From Aequorivita aquimaris (lineage in GTDB: Bacteria > Bacteroidota > Bacteroidia > Flavobacteriales > Flavobacteriaceae): a stretch of DNA of 64,000 bases. The stretch's first letter is position 1, and every line of letters starts with the position of its first letter. The notes below the pieces were generated by a model. That model was not told the origin of the DNA and did not search any database. It saw nothing but the letters and a program-made list of their open reading frames with translations. The stretch spans positions 372,001 through 436,000 of the forward strand of contig NZ_JRWG01000002.1 in NCBI RefSeq assembly GCF_001573155.1. The letters are read 5' to 3'. This document shows, in pieces, positions 1 through 9,100 of this stretch. The translations under genes and the position numbers were made by a program.

Positions 1-190
1 TCATCAGCTTTTAATTGCGTTTGGGGGATTATAACAAACTCGCTTGATTAATACCTTTTCAAGGGTTAATTTATTTGAATTCCTAAAAAAATGTAACGCC
101 TTTTTAAATAAAAAATTTTATCAAAAATAATGATTTCGCGAAATTACACAAATTTCACGCTCAAAATGCTTATTTCGTGATATTTAACTT

Positions 191-1378
191 TTATTGCAAT
201 AGCGCCTTGATACCAGGCAAGGTTTTTCCTTCAAGCATTTCCAGCATTGCGCCCCCTCCTGTAGATACGTAACTCACCTTATCTGCGAGGTTAAATTTTT
301 GGACTGCCGCCACAGAATCACCGCCCCCGACTAGTGAAAAAGCTCCATTTTGAGTTGCCTTGGCTATAGTATTGCCCAAGATTTTGGTGCCTTCGGCAAA
401 CTTCTCCATTTCAAAGACGCCCACAGGACCATTCCACAGAATAGTTTTGGAATTGATAAGTACCTCTGCAAAATTTTCATTCGTCATGGGCCCCACATCC
501 AGCCCCATCCAGCCTTCCGGAATTTCATCTATAGCTGAAATTTTTGTATCGGCGGTCTCGGAAAAACTGTCGGCAATTACAGCGTCAACGGGCAAATGTA
601 CCGAAACTTGCTTCTTCTTTGCTTCTTCCAAAATTTCCAAGGCAAGTTCCTGTTTATCATCTTCAACCAGAGAACTGCCTATTTTACCACCTTGGGCCTT
701 TATAAATGTAAAAGCCATTCCACCACCGATAATCAAGTGGTCAATTTTATCGAGTATGTTTTCTATAATCGTGATTTTCGAGGAAACCTTCGCGCCTCCA
801 ATAATAGCGGTAACCGGTTTTTCATTGGTTTCCAGCACTTTATTCACGTTTTCAATTTCCGAAGCAAGCAAAAGGCCGAAGCATTTGTTTTCAGGGAAAA
901 ATTCAGCAATAATCGCTGTTGAAGCGTGGGCACGATGTGCAGTTCCAAAAGCGTCATTTACATATATATCTCCAAGTTTTGAGAGTTTTTCAGCAAACGC
1001 AGAGTCTCCTTTGGTTTCTTCTTCATAATAGCGCAGATTTTCCAGTAATAAAATTTCGCCAGATTTTAAATCGGCTACGGCGTTTTCTACCTTTTCCCCT
1101 ATACAATCATCTACAAATTTTACCTGTACTCCGAGAATGTTTGACAGTGGTTTCACAATATGTTGCAGGGAGAATTCCGATTCCCTATTTTTTGGCCTAC
1201 CAAGATGGGACATTAGTATACAACTACCGCCATCCTCAAGAATTTTGAGGATAGTAGGTTTTGCGGCGACCATTCGGGTGTCATCGGTTACGTTAAAGTC
1301 TTCATCGAGCGGCACGTTAAAATCCACACGAATCAAAGCCCTTTTGCTTTTAAAATTAATATCGTTAACTGTTTTCAT
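191..1378 (-). CDS. pgk: phosphoglycerate kinase
   Basis: Glycolytic kinase that transfers the acyl phosphate of 1,3-bisphosphoglycerate to ADP in the cytoplasm. The 395-residue product is normal full length. Visible family signatures are the N-terminal substrate segment [11 protein letters not shown], the MSHLGRPK loop, ENLRYYEEE, the [12 protein letters not shown] segment, [24 protein letters not shown] and the C-terminal nucleotide loop GGGDSVAAV. The start is an ATG 18 bp downstream of a minus-strand TATATTTG -7 box, giving a short leader. It is divergent from holB and looks monocistronic. Confidence 0.98.
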   Translation of the reverse strand: MKTVNDINFKSKRALIRVDFNVPLDEDFNVTDDTRMVAAKPTILKILEDGGSCILMSHLGRPKNRESEFSLQHIVKPLSNILGVQVKFVDDCIGEKVENAVADLKSGEILLLENLRYYEEETKGDSAFAEKLSKLGDIYVNDAFGTAHRAHASTAIIAEFFPENKCFGLLLASEIENVNKVLETNEKPVTAIIGGAKVSSKITIIENILDKIDHLIIGGGMAFTFIKAQGGKIGSSLVEDDKQELALEILEEAKKKQVSVHLPVDAVIADSFSETADTKISAIDEIPEGWMGLDVGPMTNENFAEVLINSKTILWNGPVGVFEMEKFAEGTKILGNTIAKATQNGAFSLVGGGDSVAAVQKFNLADKVSYVSTGGGAMLEMLEGKTLPGIKALLQ

Positions 1379-1396
1379 TCTTCAAAATTTTATCTG

Positions 1397-1404
1397 CAAA
1401 TATA
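1397..1404 (-). promoter_or_regulatory. pgk promoter -7 element (TATATTTG)
   Basis: Exact match to the Bacteroidota TAnnTTTG -7 consensus on the minus strand, 18 bp upstream of the pgk ATG. Confidence 0.6.
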
Positions 1405-1517
1405 GTTTTTTTGATGTTCCCCGCACGGCGGAATCTCGGGGTTAAATATAATTTTCAAAGGTTTGACAAGTAAATATGGAATATAAAATTTGCGCTTCAA
1501 GGAACTGTAAAATTGCT

Positions 1518-1525
1518 TAGATTTG
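1518..1525 (+). promoter_or_regulatory. holB promoter -7 element (TAGATTTG)
   Basis: TAnnTTTG match ending only 3 bp before the first in-frame ATG of holB. If used, the transcript would start at or just inside the start codon and be leaderless. Confidence 0.45.
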
Positions 1526-1528
1526 CGA

Positions 1529-2683
1529 ATGGATTTTTCAGAAGTAATTGGTCACAAGCATATAAAATCTCACCTTGTAAAAACTGTTGAAAACGGCCGA
1601 ATCCCGCACGCACAGCTGTTTTCGGGCGTTAATGGCAGCGGTTTATTACCAATGGCAATAGCTTATGCGTCAGAGGTACTCAGTAGCCAATACGAAAAGG
1701 GCAGTGCCGAATATATTTCCTGCAGAAACAAGGTTTCAAAATTGATGCATCCGGATCTTCATTTTGTGTATCCTGTAAACACGAGTGATATCGCGAAAAA
1801 AAATGCTATTTCAGACAATTATGCTGAAGGTTGGCGCAATTTTGTTTTAAATAACCCGTACGCCTCTCTTTTTGAATGGCTACAGAGTCTGGGACTCGAG
1901 AAAAAACAAGGCAATATCAGCAAATATGAGGCTGAAAACATTTCAAAAAAACTATCATTAAAAGCTTTTGAGGGAGGTTATAAAGTGATGATTATCTGGA
2001 TGGCGGATAATATGAACAGTGAATGCGCCAACAAAATCCTAAAGCTCGTGGAAGAACCCTCGGAAAAAACTTTACTGCTGCTATTGACGGAACGGGAAGA
2101 GCAGATTATATCCACCATTCGTTCCCGTTGCCAAAAGTTAACATTTCCGTTGTTATCCGAAACAGATATTGCCGCAGCTCTCACAACGAATTTAAAAATA
2201 AAGGAACAGTTGGCAGCTCAGCTTGCCCGTAGAGCACGAGGCGATTATAACAAAGCGCTACAATTACAGGAAGAAACTGGAGAGGATGAAATTTTTGAGA
2301 AATGGTTTATCAGTTGGGTACGCACCGCATTTAGGGCCAAAGGAAACAAAGGTGCCATAAATAATCTACTGGACTGGAGCGATGAACTTGCTTCGCAGGG
2401 TCGGGAAACGCAAAAGAAATTTTTCAATTATTGTATTGAAGTATTTCGCCAAGCGCTTTTGAAAAATTACAGTGCGGATCCACTTTTGTTTTTTGAAGCG
2501 AAGGATGCCACTTTTTCACTTCCGAAATTTGCCCCTTTTGTACATCAGAATAATATTTTCGGAATTATTTCGGCTTTGGAAGATGCCTCGTACCACATTG
2601 AGCGAAATGGAAATGCGAAAATAATTTTTACTGATCTTTCCATTAAATTGACCCGGCTGATCCATCAGCCTGAATTTGCATAA
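1529..2683 (+). CDS. holB: DNA polymerase III subunit delta'
   Basis: Clamp-loader subunit homologous to the DnaX AAA+ fold, part of the complex that loads the beta sliding clamp at replication forks. The nucleotide loop (GVNGSGLLP) is degenerate, as in delta' subunits that do not hydrolyse ATP. The DNMNSECANKILKLVEEP segment and the SRCQ sensor-1/arginine-finger region are clear. I take the ATG giving MDFSEVIGHKHIK as start; an in-frame TTG six bases upstream lies inside the putative -7 promoter box. At about 384 residues the protein is typical for the phylum. It is divergent from pgk and convergent with the following methyltransferase. Confidence 0.93.
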   Translation: MDFSEVIGHKHIKSHLVKTVENGRIPHAQLFSGVNGSGLLPMAIAYASEVLSSQYEKGSAEYISCRNKVSKLMHPDLHFVYPVNTSDIAKKNAISDNYAEGWRNFVLNNPYASLFEWLQSLGLEKKQGNISKYEAENISKKLSLKAFEGGYKVMIIWMADNMNSECANKILKLVEEPSEKTLLLLLTEREEQIISTIRSRCQKLTFPLLSETDIAAALTTNLKIKEQLAAQLARRARGDYNKALQLQEETGEDEIFEKWFISWVRTAFRAKGNKGAINNLLDWSDELASQGRETQKKFFNYCIEVFRQALLKNYSADPLLFFEAKDATFSLPKFAPFVHQNNIFGIISALEDASYHIERNGNAKIIFTDLSIKLTRLIHQPEFA

Positions 2684-2760
2684 GTGAATCTTATATCAAT
2701 TTAATTATTATAAATTTCATTTATTATTAACCGCTGCTTATCCTTTGTTTTAAGAAAAGA

Positions 2761-2785
2761 ACTCTCGATAATCCTATATGAGAGT
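2761..2785. repeat. small inverted repeat in holB/methyltransferase gap
   Basis: ACTCTC and GAGAGT arms separated by 13 bases in the convergent intergenic space. It has no poly-T run on either side, so a terminator role is uncertain. Confidence 0.3.
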
Positions 2786-2794
2786 CCATTTCCT

Positions 2795-2802
2795 TACTTT
2801 TG
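2795..2802 (+). promoter_or_regulatory. orphan plus-strand -7 element (TACTTTTG) with hairpin
   Basis: A consensus TAnnTTTG box that overlaps the left arm of a TTTTGCGC/GCGCAAAA inverted repeat (2798-2822). No plus-strand gene follows; transcription would run antisense into the methyltransferase 3' end. It may be a small-RNA promoter, a gene remnant, or chance. Confidence 0.3.
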
Positions 2803-2826
2803 CGCCTTAAAAGAGCGCAAAATCGT

Positions 2827-3672
2827 TTAAATGGATTTTTTGAAGCAATAGACTTGCGAAGAATACTCCTTTGAGTGTTTTGCTTTTATATTTGATAATA
2901 AACCAATCCAAAAAGCCTTCAAAGAAAATTTTCTACCTGTTTTATACTTTTCGGAAAGAAGGCTTACATAGAACGAATCAAAAATCATAGGTTCTATTTT
3001 TTTTAGATGAAAATTTTCCGCAAAAAGATTTTTCATGGATTCTTTTGAAAAGTGCCAAAGGTGCCTAGGAACATCATAAGCCGCCCAAAATTTCCCGTAA
3101 TACCTTGCGTCAAAACTTTTGAAATTTGGAACTGCTATAATTAAGGTGCCCTGTGGTTTCACCAATGCTGCTAATTTTAAAATCGTCTCTTCCAAATCTG
3201 GAATATGTTCCAAAACATGCCAAAGTGTAACCACGTCAAATTGCTTGCCTTCAAAATCATTTAAGGAAGCTTTCAAGTCAATGCCTTTTTCCAAAGCCAA
3301 TTTTGCGGCATTTTTGTTTGGCTCCATTCCGTGAACCTGCCAACCTTTTACTTTTGCAACTTTTAAAAAATCTCCGGTACCCGCCCCGACATCCAACAAA
3401 GAACCAACCTCCCCATGTTGTTGTAAAATCAATTTAGCCTTTTTTTGAAGGGACCATTTTTTAACCAATTGGTAGAGGCTCGAAATCAAACCGCGCTTTT
3501 CATCGGTATGCGAAATGTATTCCTGGCTTTCATAATATTTAGGAAGTTCCTCAATTTTTGGCTGCGGAAAGGTTTTCAGAAAATCCGAATCGGTATCGTG
3601 TACCAACTCAAACGTTTCTCCTGAAACCAAGTAATCCTTAACCGATAAATATTTCTTTTCGTGATTTTGCAA
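2827..3672 (-). CDS. class I SAM-dependent methyltransferase (Methyltransf_23-like)
   Basis: Cytoplasmic Rossmann-fold methyltransferase of unknown substrate. The SAM-binding motif I is SLLDVGAGTGDFLKVA, followed by an acidic post-motif (MEPN) and the LWHVLEHIPDLEE segment typical of the UbiE/Methyltransf_23 group. A YDVPRHLWHFS stretch near residue 200 is shared with methyltransferases found in cell-surface polysaccharide loci, but no such locus is present here. The only plausible start is TTG; the first internal Met lies inside the SAM domain, and no upstream in-frame ATG was seen. It sits just downstream of mnmG and one parS site. Confidence 0.8.
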   Translation of the reverse strand: MQNHEKKYLSVKDYLVSGETFELVHDTDSDFLKTFPQPKIEELPKYYESQEYISHTDEKRGLISSLYQLVKKWSLQKKAKLILQQHGEVGSLLDVGAGTGDFLKVAKVKGWQVHGMEPNKNAAKLALEKGIDLKASLNDFEGKQFDVVTLWHVLEHIPDLEETILKLAALVKPQGTLIIAVPNFKSFDARYYGKFWAAYDVPRHLWHFSKESMKNLFAENFHLKKIEPMIFDSFYVSLLSEKYKTGRKFSLKAFWIGLLSNIKAKHSKEYSSQVYCFKKSI

Positions 3673-3730
3673 GCAGAAAGGTTTAATTTATTAAATAGAT
3701 TTTAATGAAGCTCAGGGATCAGAAGGAAAG

Positions 3731-3746
3731 TGTTCCACGTGAAACA
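3731..3746. promoter_or_regulatory. parS site (ParB binding), copy 1
   Basis: TGTTCCACGTGAAACA is a near-perfect 16-bp palindrome, one base from the universal bacterial parS consensus TGTTTCACGTGAAACA. It lies in the short gap between the 3' end of mnmG and the methyltransferase. ParB bound here would recruit SMC and ParA for origin segregation. Confidence 0.85.
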
Positions 3747-3752
3747 ATGGCC

Positions 3753-5624
3753 CTAACGCCCCATATACACCAAAAGAACCGAAACATCATTTGGCGAGAC
3801 ACCACTTATTCTTGATGCCTGCGAAACGGTTGCGGGTTTAATTTTTGTGAGTTTTTCACGGGCCTCAAAGGAAAGCGACTTTAATTTTGAATAATCAAAG
3901 GAAGCGGGAATTTTTAAACCTTCCAGCCTATTTAATTTGTCTGCATTGTTCTTTTCCTTATCAATATACCCTGAATACTTAACCTGGATTTCGGCTTGTT
4001 CAATCATTTCAGTGTCCAAACCATTTTCCTCAATATACTTTTTTACCGAAGGAATCTTCTTCATGTCCTCCATCGTTACTTCAGGCCGTGAAAAGAATTT
4101 GAACATCTTGTCACTTTGATCTACCAAGGCAGATTCCCGCGCAAGAAATATCGGGTTGATTTCTTCCGGAGCTGCACTGGTTTCTTTAAAAAATTGAACA
4201 AAAGCACTTGCCTTTTCTTTCTTCTTTTCCATTTTACGCATACGCTGTTCGCTTGCCAATCCAATTTCAAATGCTTTTGGCGTTAACCTAAAATCGGCAT
4301 TATCTTGTCGCAACAAAGTTCTGTATTCCGCACGCGAAGTAAACATTCGGTAGGGTTCTTCCGTTCCCTTGGTAATAAGGTCATCAATCAACACGCCTAT
4401 ATAAGCCTCATTCCTTTGAAGTATAAAAGGTTCCTTTTCGTGAACTTTTAAATGTGCATTTATTCCTGCCATCAAACCTTGGGAAGCCGCTTCTTCATAG
4501 CCCGTGGTGCCATTGATTTGTCCGGCAAAATACAAGCCTGGAACTAATTTTGTTTCCAAAGTGTGTTTCAGTTGCGTTGGCGGAAAATAATCGTACTCAA
4601 TAGCATAACCGGGGCGAAAAAACTTCACGTTTTCAAAACCAGCAACTTGACGCAAGGCTTTAAACTGAATATCCTCCGGCAAGGAGGTTGAAAATCCATT
4701 AATATAATATTCTACCGTGTCCCATCCTTCTGGCTCTACAAAAAGTTGGTGCCTGTCCTTATCCGCAAAACGATTTATTTTATCTTCAATGGAGGGGCAA
4801 TATCGTGGGCCAATACTTTTGATTGCACCGTTGAACATTGGCGATCTATCAAACCCTTCACGTAAAATATCGTGTACATCTAAACTAGTATAACTCATAT
4901 GGCATGAGCGCTGGTTCTTTAAAGGTGCAGTTTCATCAGAAAAAGAAAACTTTTCGGGAACATCATCACCAGGCTGTTCTATCATTTTGGAAAAATCCAA
5001 TGAGCGACCATCTACTCTCGGAGGCGTTCCCGTTTTCATTCTTCCTGCCTCGAAACCCAAATTTATTAAATCCTGGGTTATTCCAGTGGAGGCTTTTTCT
5101 CCCGCTCGTCCGCCCCCAAATTGCTTATCCCCTATATGAATTAATCCATTTAAAAAAGTTCCGTTTGTTAGGACAACACTTTTAGCTTTAATTTCTAAAC
5201 CCAGTGAAGTTCTAACCCCTTTAATTCTTCCATTTTGAACAATAATTCCTGAGATCATTTCCTGATAAAAATCTAGATTTGGAGTTTGCTCAAGCATAAT
5301 CCGCCAAGTTTCGGCAAAACGCATGCGGTCACTCTGAACCCGAGGACTCCACATAGCGGGTCCTTTTGATTTGTTGAGCATCTTGAATTGAATTGCAGTT
5401 TTATCAGACACAATTCCGCTATAGCCGCCAAGAGCATCAATTTCTCGAACAATCTGTCCCTTTGCTATGCCCCCCATTGCCGGGTTGCAACTCATTTGCG
5501 CTATTGTTTGTAAGTTCATTGTAACCAATAGGGTTTTGGAACCCATATTGGCGGCAGCGGCAGCAGCCTCAGATCCTGCGTGGCCAGCACCAACAACAAT
5601 TACATCATACTCTTTTGGAAACAT
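3753..5624 (-). CDS. mnmG: tRNA uridine-5-carboxymethylaminomethyl modification enzyme MnmG (GidA)
   Basis: FAD-dependent enzyme that with MnmE makes cmnm5U at the wobble position of several tRNAs. The 623-residue protein has the N-terminal dinucleotide fold (VVGAGHAGSEAA), CNPAMGGIAKGQIVREIDAL, PPRVDGRSLDFS, YCPSIEDKI, FAGQINGTTGYEEAASQGL, and the C-terminal helical MnmE/tRNA-binding region (KIKPATVSQASRISGVSP). It starts with ATG. In many bacteria gidA lies near the replication origin; here it is bracketed by two parS palindromes, one in its 5' leader and one after its stop. A TAATTTTG box about 55 bp upstream is the likely promoter, so the leader parS would be transcribed. Confidence 0.98.
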   Translation of the reverse strand: MFPKEYDVIVVGAGHAGSEAAAAAANMGSKTLLVTMNLQTIAQMSCNPAMGGIAKGQIVREIDALGGYSGIVSDKTAIQFKMLNKSKGPAMWSPRVQSDRMRFAETWRIMLEQTPNLDFYQEMISGIIVQNGRIKGVRTSLGLEIKAKSVVLTNGTFLNGLIHIGDKQFGGGRAGEKASTGITQDLINLGFEAGRMKTGTPPRVDGRSLDFSKMIEQPGDDVPEKFSFSDETAPLKNQRSCHMSYTSLDVHDILREGFDRSPMFNGAIKSIGPRYCPSIEDKINRFADKDRHQLFVEPEGWDTVEYYINGFSTSLPEDIQFKALRQVAGFENVKFFRPGYAIEYDYFPPTQLKHTLETKLVPGLYFAGQINGTTGYEEAASQGLMAGINAHLKVHEKEPFILQRNEAYIGVLIDDLITKGTEEPYRMFTSRAEYRTLLRQDNADFRLTPKAFEIGLASEQRMRKMEKKKEKASAFVQFFKETSAAPEEINPIFLARESALVDQSDKMFKFFSRPEVTMEDMKKIPSVKKYIEENGLDTEMIEQAEIQVKYSGYIDKEKNNADKLNRLEGLKIPASFDYSKLKSLSFEAREKLTKIKPATVSQASRISGVSPNDVSVLLVYMGR

Positions 5625-5632
5625 ATCACTAT

Positions 5633-5648
5633 TGTTCCACGTGGAACA
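5633..5648. promoter_or_regulatory. parS site (ParB binding), copy 2
   Basis: TGTTCCACGTGGAACA is a perfect 16-bp palindrome of the parS type, in the 5' leader of mnmG 8 bp upstream of its ATG. Together with the copy beyond the mnmG stop it forms a pair about 1.9 kb apart. Confidence 0.88.
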
Positions 5649-5679
5649 TTTTCATTAAATCAATTTTTTAAAAGGGGTG

Positions 5680-5687
5680 CAAAATTA
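5680..5687 (-). promoter_or_regulatory. mnmG promoter -7 element (TAATTTTG)
   Basis: Minus-strand TAnnTTTG match 55 bp upstream of mnmG, on the far side of the parS palindrome. Confidence 0.5.
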
Positions 5688-5729
5688 CAATAATTATCTA
5701 ATTATAAAGTAAATAAAATGTGAAACTAT

Positions 5730-6149
5730 TTAATCGATTTCCGAGAGCTTTTGAAGTGATTCGTCTTCTTTCTTGCGCATCAGTTTTTCCTCATTATCAC
5801 TTTTGTCTTTATAACCACAAAAATGAAGTATCCCATGGATCATGACTCTGTGTAATTCGTCTTCAAATTTGGTTTTGAAATCCACTGAATTTTCTAAAAC
5901 ACGTTCTATAGAAATATAAATCTCGCCATTTATTTGTTTGTCCATTCCATAATCAAAACTTATGATATCGGTAAGCGTGTCATGATTTAAAAATTCAATA
6001 TTTAATTTATGCAAATATTTATCATCGCAAAAAATATATATAATGTCCCCTTCTTCACGTCCTTCAGAATTTATAATATTCAGAATCCAGTCTTTAAGAT
6101 TAGATTCATTCTCACATCTGAAATCGGTTAAATAATTAAACTCAATCAT
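5730..6149 (-). CDS. ybeY: endoribonuclease YbeY, rRNA maturation factor
   Basis: Metal-dependent RNase needed for 16S rRNA 3' end processing and 70S quality control. The 139-residue protein ends with the family's metal-binding helix HRVMIHGILHFCGYKDKSD. As is usual in this phylum, the third histidine of the classical HGxLHLxGYDH motif is replaced in GYKDK. The ISFDYG and GEIYISIERV segments are conserved in the fold. Its start overlaps the end of the DUF4175 gene by 8 bases, so the two are co-transcribed. Confidence 0.93.
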   Translation of the reverse strand: MIEFNYLTDFRCENESNLKDWILNIINSEGREEGDIIYIFCDDKYLHKLNIEFLNHDTLTDIISFDYGMDKQINGEIYISIERVLENSVDFKTKFEDELHRVMIHGILHFCGYKDKSDNEEKLMRKKEDESLQKLSEID

Positions 6150-9100
6150 CTTTTTTCTTAAAATATTCCTGAACTTTAGTCTTATAATCCTGTTGCAAAG
6201 GTAGAGCCTCGCGATTCAAGATTTCAGTAGTGTTAAAGTATTTTTTTATATCATCAGGGGCGAGCTGAACGTTATTTCGAAAATCTTTTCTATTAGTTTG
6301 TGATTCTCTTCTATTTTCCTGTCCCTGTTCCAAATCTGCTTTGTCGAGTTTTAGTAATTCATATTTTAGATTGAGCATTTGCTGAAGGGTATTCTGGTTA
6401 AAACCTTTATCCAGCAATTGTTGTTCAATACCTTCCATTTTCTTTAGCAAATCTCCTCCTTTTCCATTTAGGCCCTCTTTACTTAATCTGTCTTGAAGTT
6501 GATTTCGGAGATCTTGTTGTTGCTTAAAAATTTCGAAAAGCTCTCCATTCAAATCTTCACTGTTCCCATTACCTTCTTTGTTATCACCCTTTTCATTTCC
6601 GTTTTTTCCATCTCTTCCGTTCTCTCCATTCTCACCATTGCCGTCGCCACTGCCATCACCGTCGCCCTCTCCTTCACCTTCGCCTTTAGAACCCTTTTTT
6701 CCTTTATTCATTCCTTCTTTCATCTTTTCACTTAAGCTTTCCTGTTTTTTTATAATATCAGGAAGCTGAAATCCGCCACTACTTCCAGAACCAGGTTTGG
6801 GAGTTCCCTTTCCAGAACCAGACCCCATAGACATAGACATCTGCATTTGCATATTGCTCAGAATTTCACTCAGCATTACCGCCAAATCATTGGCGCCTGT
6901 AACCGTATACTGTTGATTACCAATACCTTGTCTTGATTGATTTTGAGCCAATCGCTCTAAAGATTTGTCAATATTGTATTGAATTTCAGTTAAGGAAGTG
7001 TTTATTTGTGTGCCAATCATAGGCTGTCTGAGAGAAAGTGCAAATATGCTGTCATCTATGTGTTCAAAATTGGTTTTAAGATCGTTTTGAACATTCAATT
7101 TTTTACCAAAAATAGGATTTCCATATTCTATTTTTTTAAAGGTTTCCATCAAATCTTCTTGTTGAAATGAAAAAACCACAAGATTGTCAACGATCTGCCG
7201 AAGCATTTTGGCATCTTCCTCGATAGATTCCATTTGTCCAGATTTCATCTGCATTTGCATAGCCTTACTCATCTGTTTCATTTTTTGGCCAGCCTTTTTC
7301 TGGTTTTTTCCAGCATCGTTAGGTTTTTGTTGCTTTAACTTATCGGTTGCTTTTTCTTGTTCTTCATCAATTTGTTGTTCTGTCGGTTTATCCTCAGGAA
7401 TATCTATAGGTTTTTTCAGATCTTCATTTTCTTTCTGAAGTTCGTCCATCTCTTTTTTATAATCTTCAAATTTTTTATTGAGTTCCTCTTGGGCCTCTTT
7501 GGTATTTTCATCAACGGGCTTGTCTGCTAATTTCTCCTGCTCTTTTCCCATTTCAAAAAGTTCCTCGGCTAACTTCTCCGCTTTCTTTTCAACGTAATAT
7601 CTTTTCGTTAACTCAAGTAATTGCTCAAGGTTTTTTTCTTGATTTTTGTTTTGTTTTGAAAGCTTTTCAAGTTTCTCGGTCAACTCCTCTTTTGCTATTT
7701 TATCCTGTAGTTTTTCAAGTTCTTCCAATAACTTTTCATTTTCTTTTAAACGCTCTTCATTTTCATCCAAACGCTTTTCAAGTTGTTCTTTAAAAGAATC
7801 CTTTTCTTCGTTTTCAGGCTGAAACTTCTGAAGTTCTTCTTTCATTTCTTTTGAAAAGTTCTTCATCATTTCCTCTTGTTGCTTTTGGCGCTGTAGAAAG
7901 CTCTCCAACTTCTTTTTATCATTGTAGTTAAGCTCATTTTTCTCTTTCTGGGTTCGCGATAGTTCTTCGAGCGTTTGTTTTTGATCTTTGAATTCTTCCA
8001 AAGATTTGTCCAACCCTTTTATGGCGTTTTGCTGATTTTGAAGCTGTTCATCTTCCAATTCATCCTTTGTAAGTTTTCTGAAGGAATAAATTCCCGATTT
8101 CGAGGATTTGAAATTATGGATAGCATCATTATCAAAAACCTCAAAATAATATTCATAGGAAACTCCCTCAGTCAAAGAAAGGTTGCCGGGAAATGTATAA
8201 GTGAATTGATCAAAATTGGTTTTATTCAATGGCAAGGCCTGTGTTTTAGCCTGCTTTTCATCGCCTTCGGGGAAATAGACCAATCTCAGTTTGGTGAGCC
8301 CGTAATCGTCCGATATTTGGCCCAAAAAGAAAACCCGTTGCGTATTCGTACTGTCCTGTTTTGATTGCACCTCAATCTCGGGGAATTGATCCTTTACCAC
8401 ATTCAGTGTGAAGGCAAGGTTTTCATAATCCTTCAGTTTTTCGTTTGAAGTGGTAATTGCATAATCCAGCTTGTTATAAATTCCCTTTTCAAAATTGAAA
8501 TTTTCGTCCTTCGAAGCAAATGAAAAAGAAGTATCCGCAGTTTTTAGAGTAACGGCTTTTGTGTTTTTCGTAGCAACATTCCATTTTACACGTGTCCCTT
8601 CGGGAATGGTAGCGTTTCCAGTGCTTTTCAGGGTTTCGTCCCTTTTTCCCGTATAGGAAGGATAATCCAAAAACATTTCAAAATTGAGCAATGAAGGGGT
8701 TTTTATAACATCCAAGGTATATTCCCGGGAAGTGACCTTATTCGCCTTTAAGCTGAAATCGATAGATTCCACGGGTTGTTGAAACGTATATTCAAACAAA
8801 CCTGGTGAGGTCTGCTGCAGATAATAGGTTTCACCGTTGTAATTTATACTCGCATTTTCGGGAATCGCAGTGCCTTCGGTTCTAATTTTTAAGTTGAAAG
8901 GTTTGTTTTCAACTGCATTCAAATCGTCGTTCATCACAATAAAAGTGAATGGCGCGGGTGGTTCAAAGGCAGTGTCGTAATGTACCACACGTTTGTAACT
9001 GCTGGAAAAAATATCCATTCCGCCCAAAACGCTGAAAAGTAAAAACACCAAAACCGGAATGGCCGCGTATTTTAAATATTTGGCGTTCTTTTTAAAATTT

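Noticed and set aside
1-190. A gene at the left edge
   Set aside because: Both strands have frequent stops and no recognisable product; only a small palindrome (ATTTCGCGAAAT) was seen near 133-144.
360-1028. Long plus-strand open frame (222 codons) opposite pgk
   Set aside because: It is an antisense shadow of a clear pgk gene; its translation has no domain pattern and is Ser/Ile-rich as expected from the complementary codons.
6578-6769. Pro/Ser-rich plus-strand open frame opposite the DUF4175 gene
   Set aside because: It is the complement of the Gly/Asp/Glu repeat run of the minus-strand protein; composition is a by-product of that repeat.
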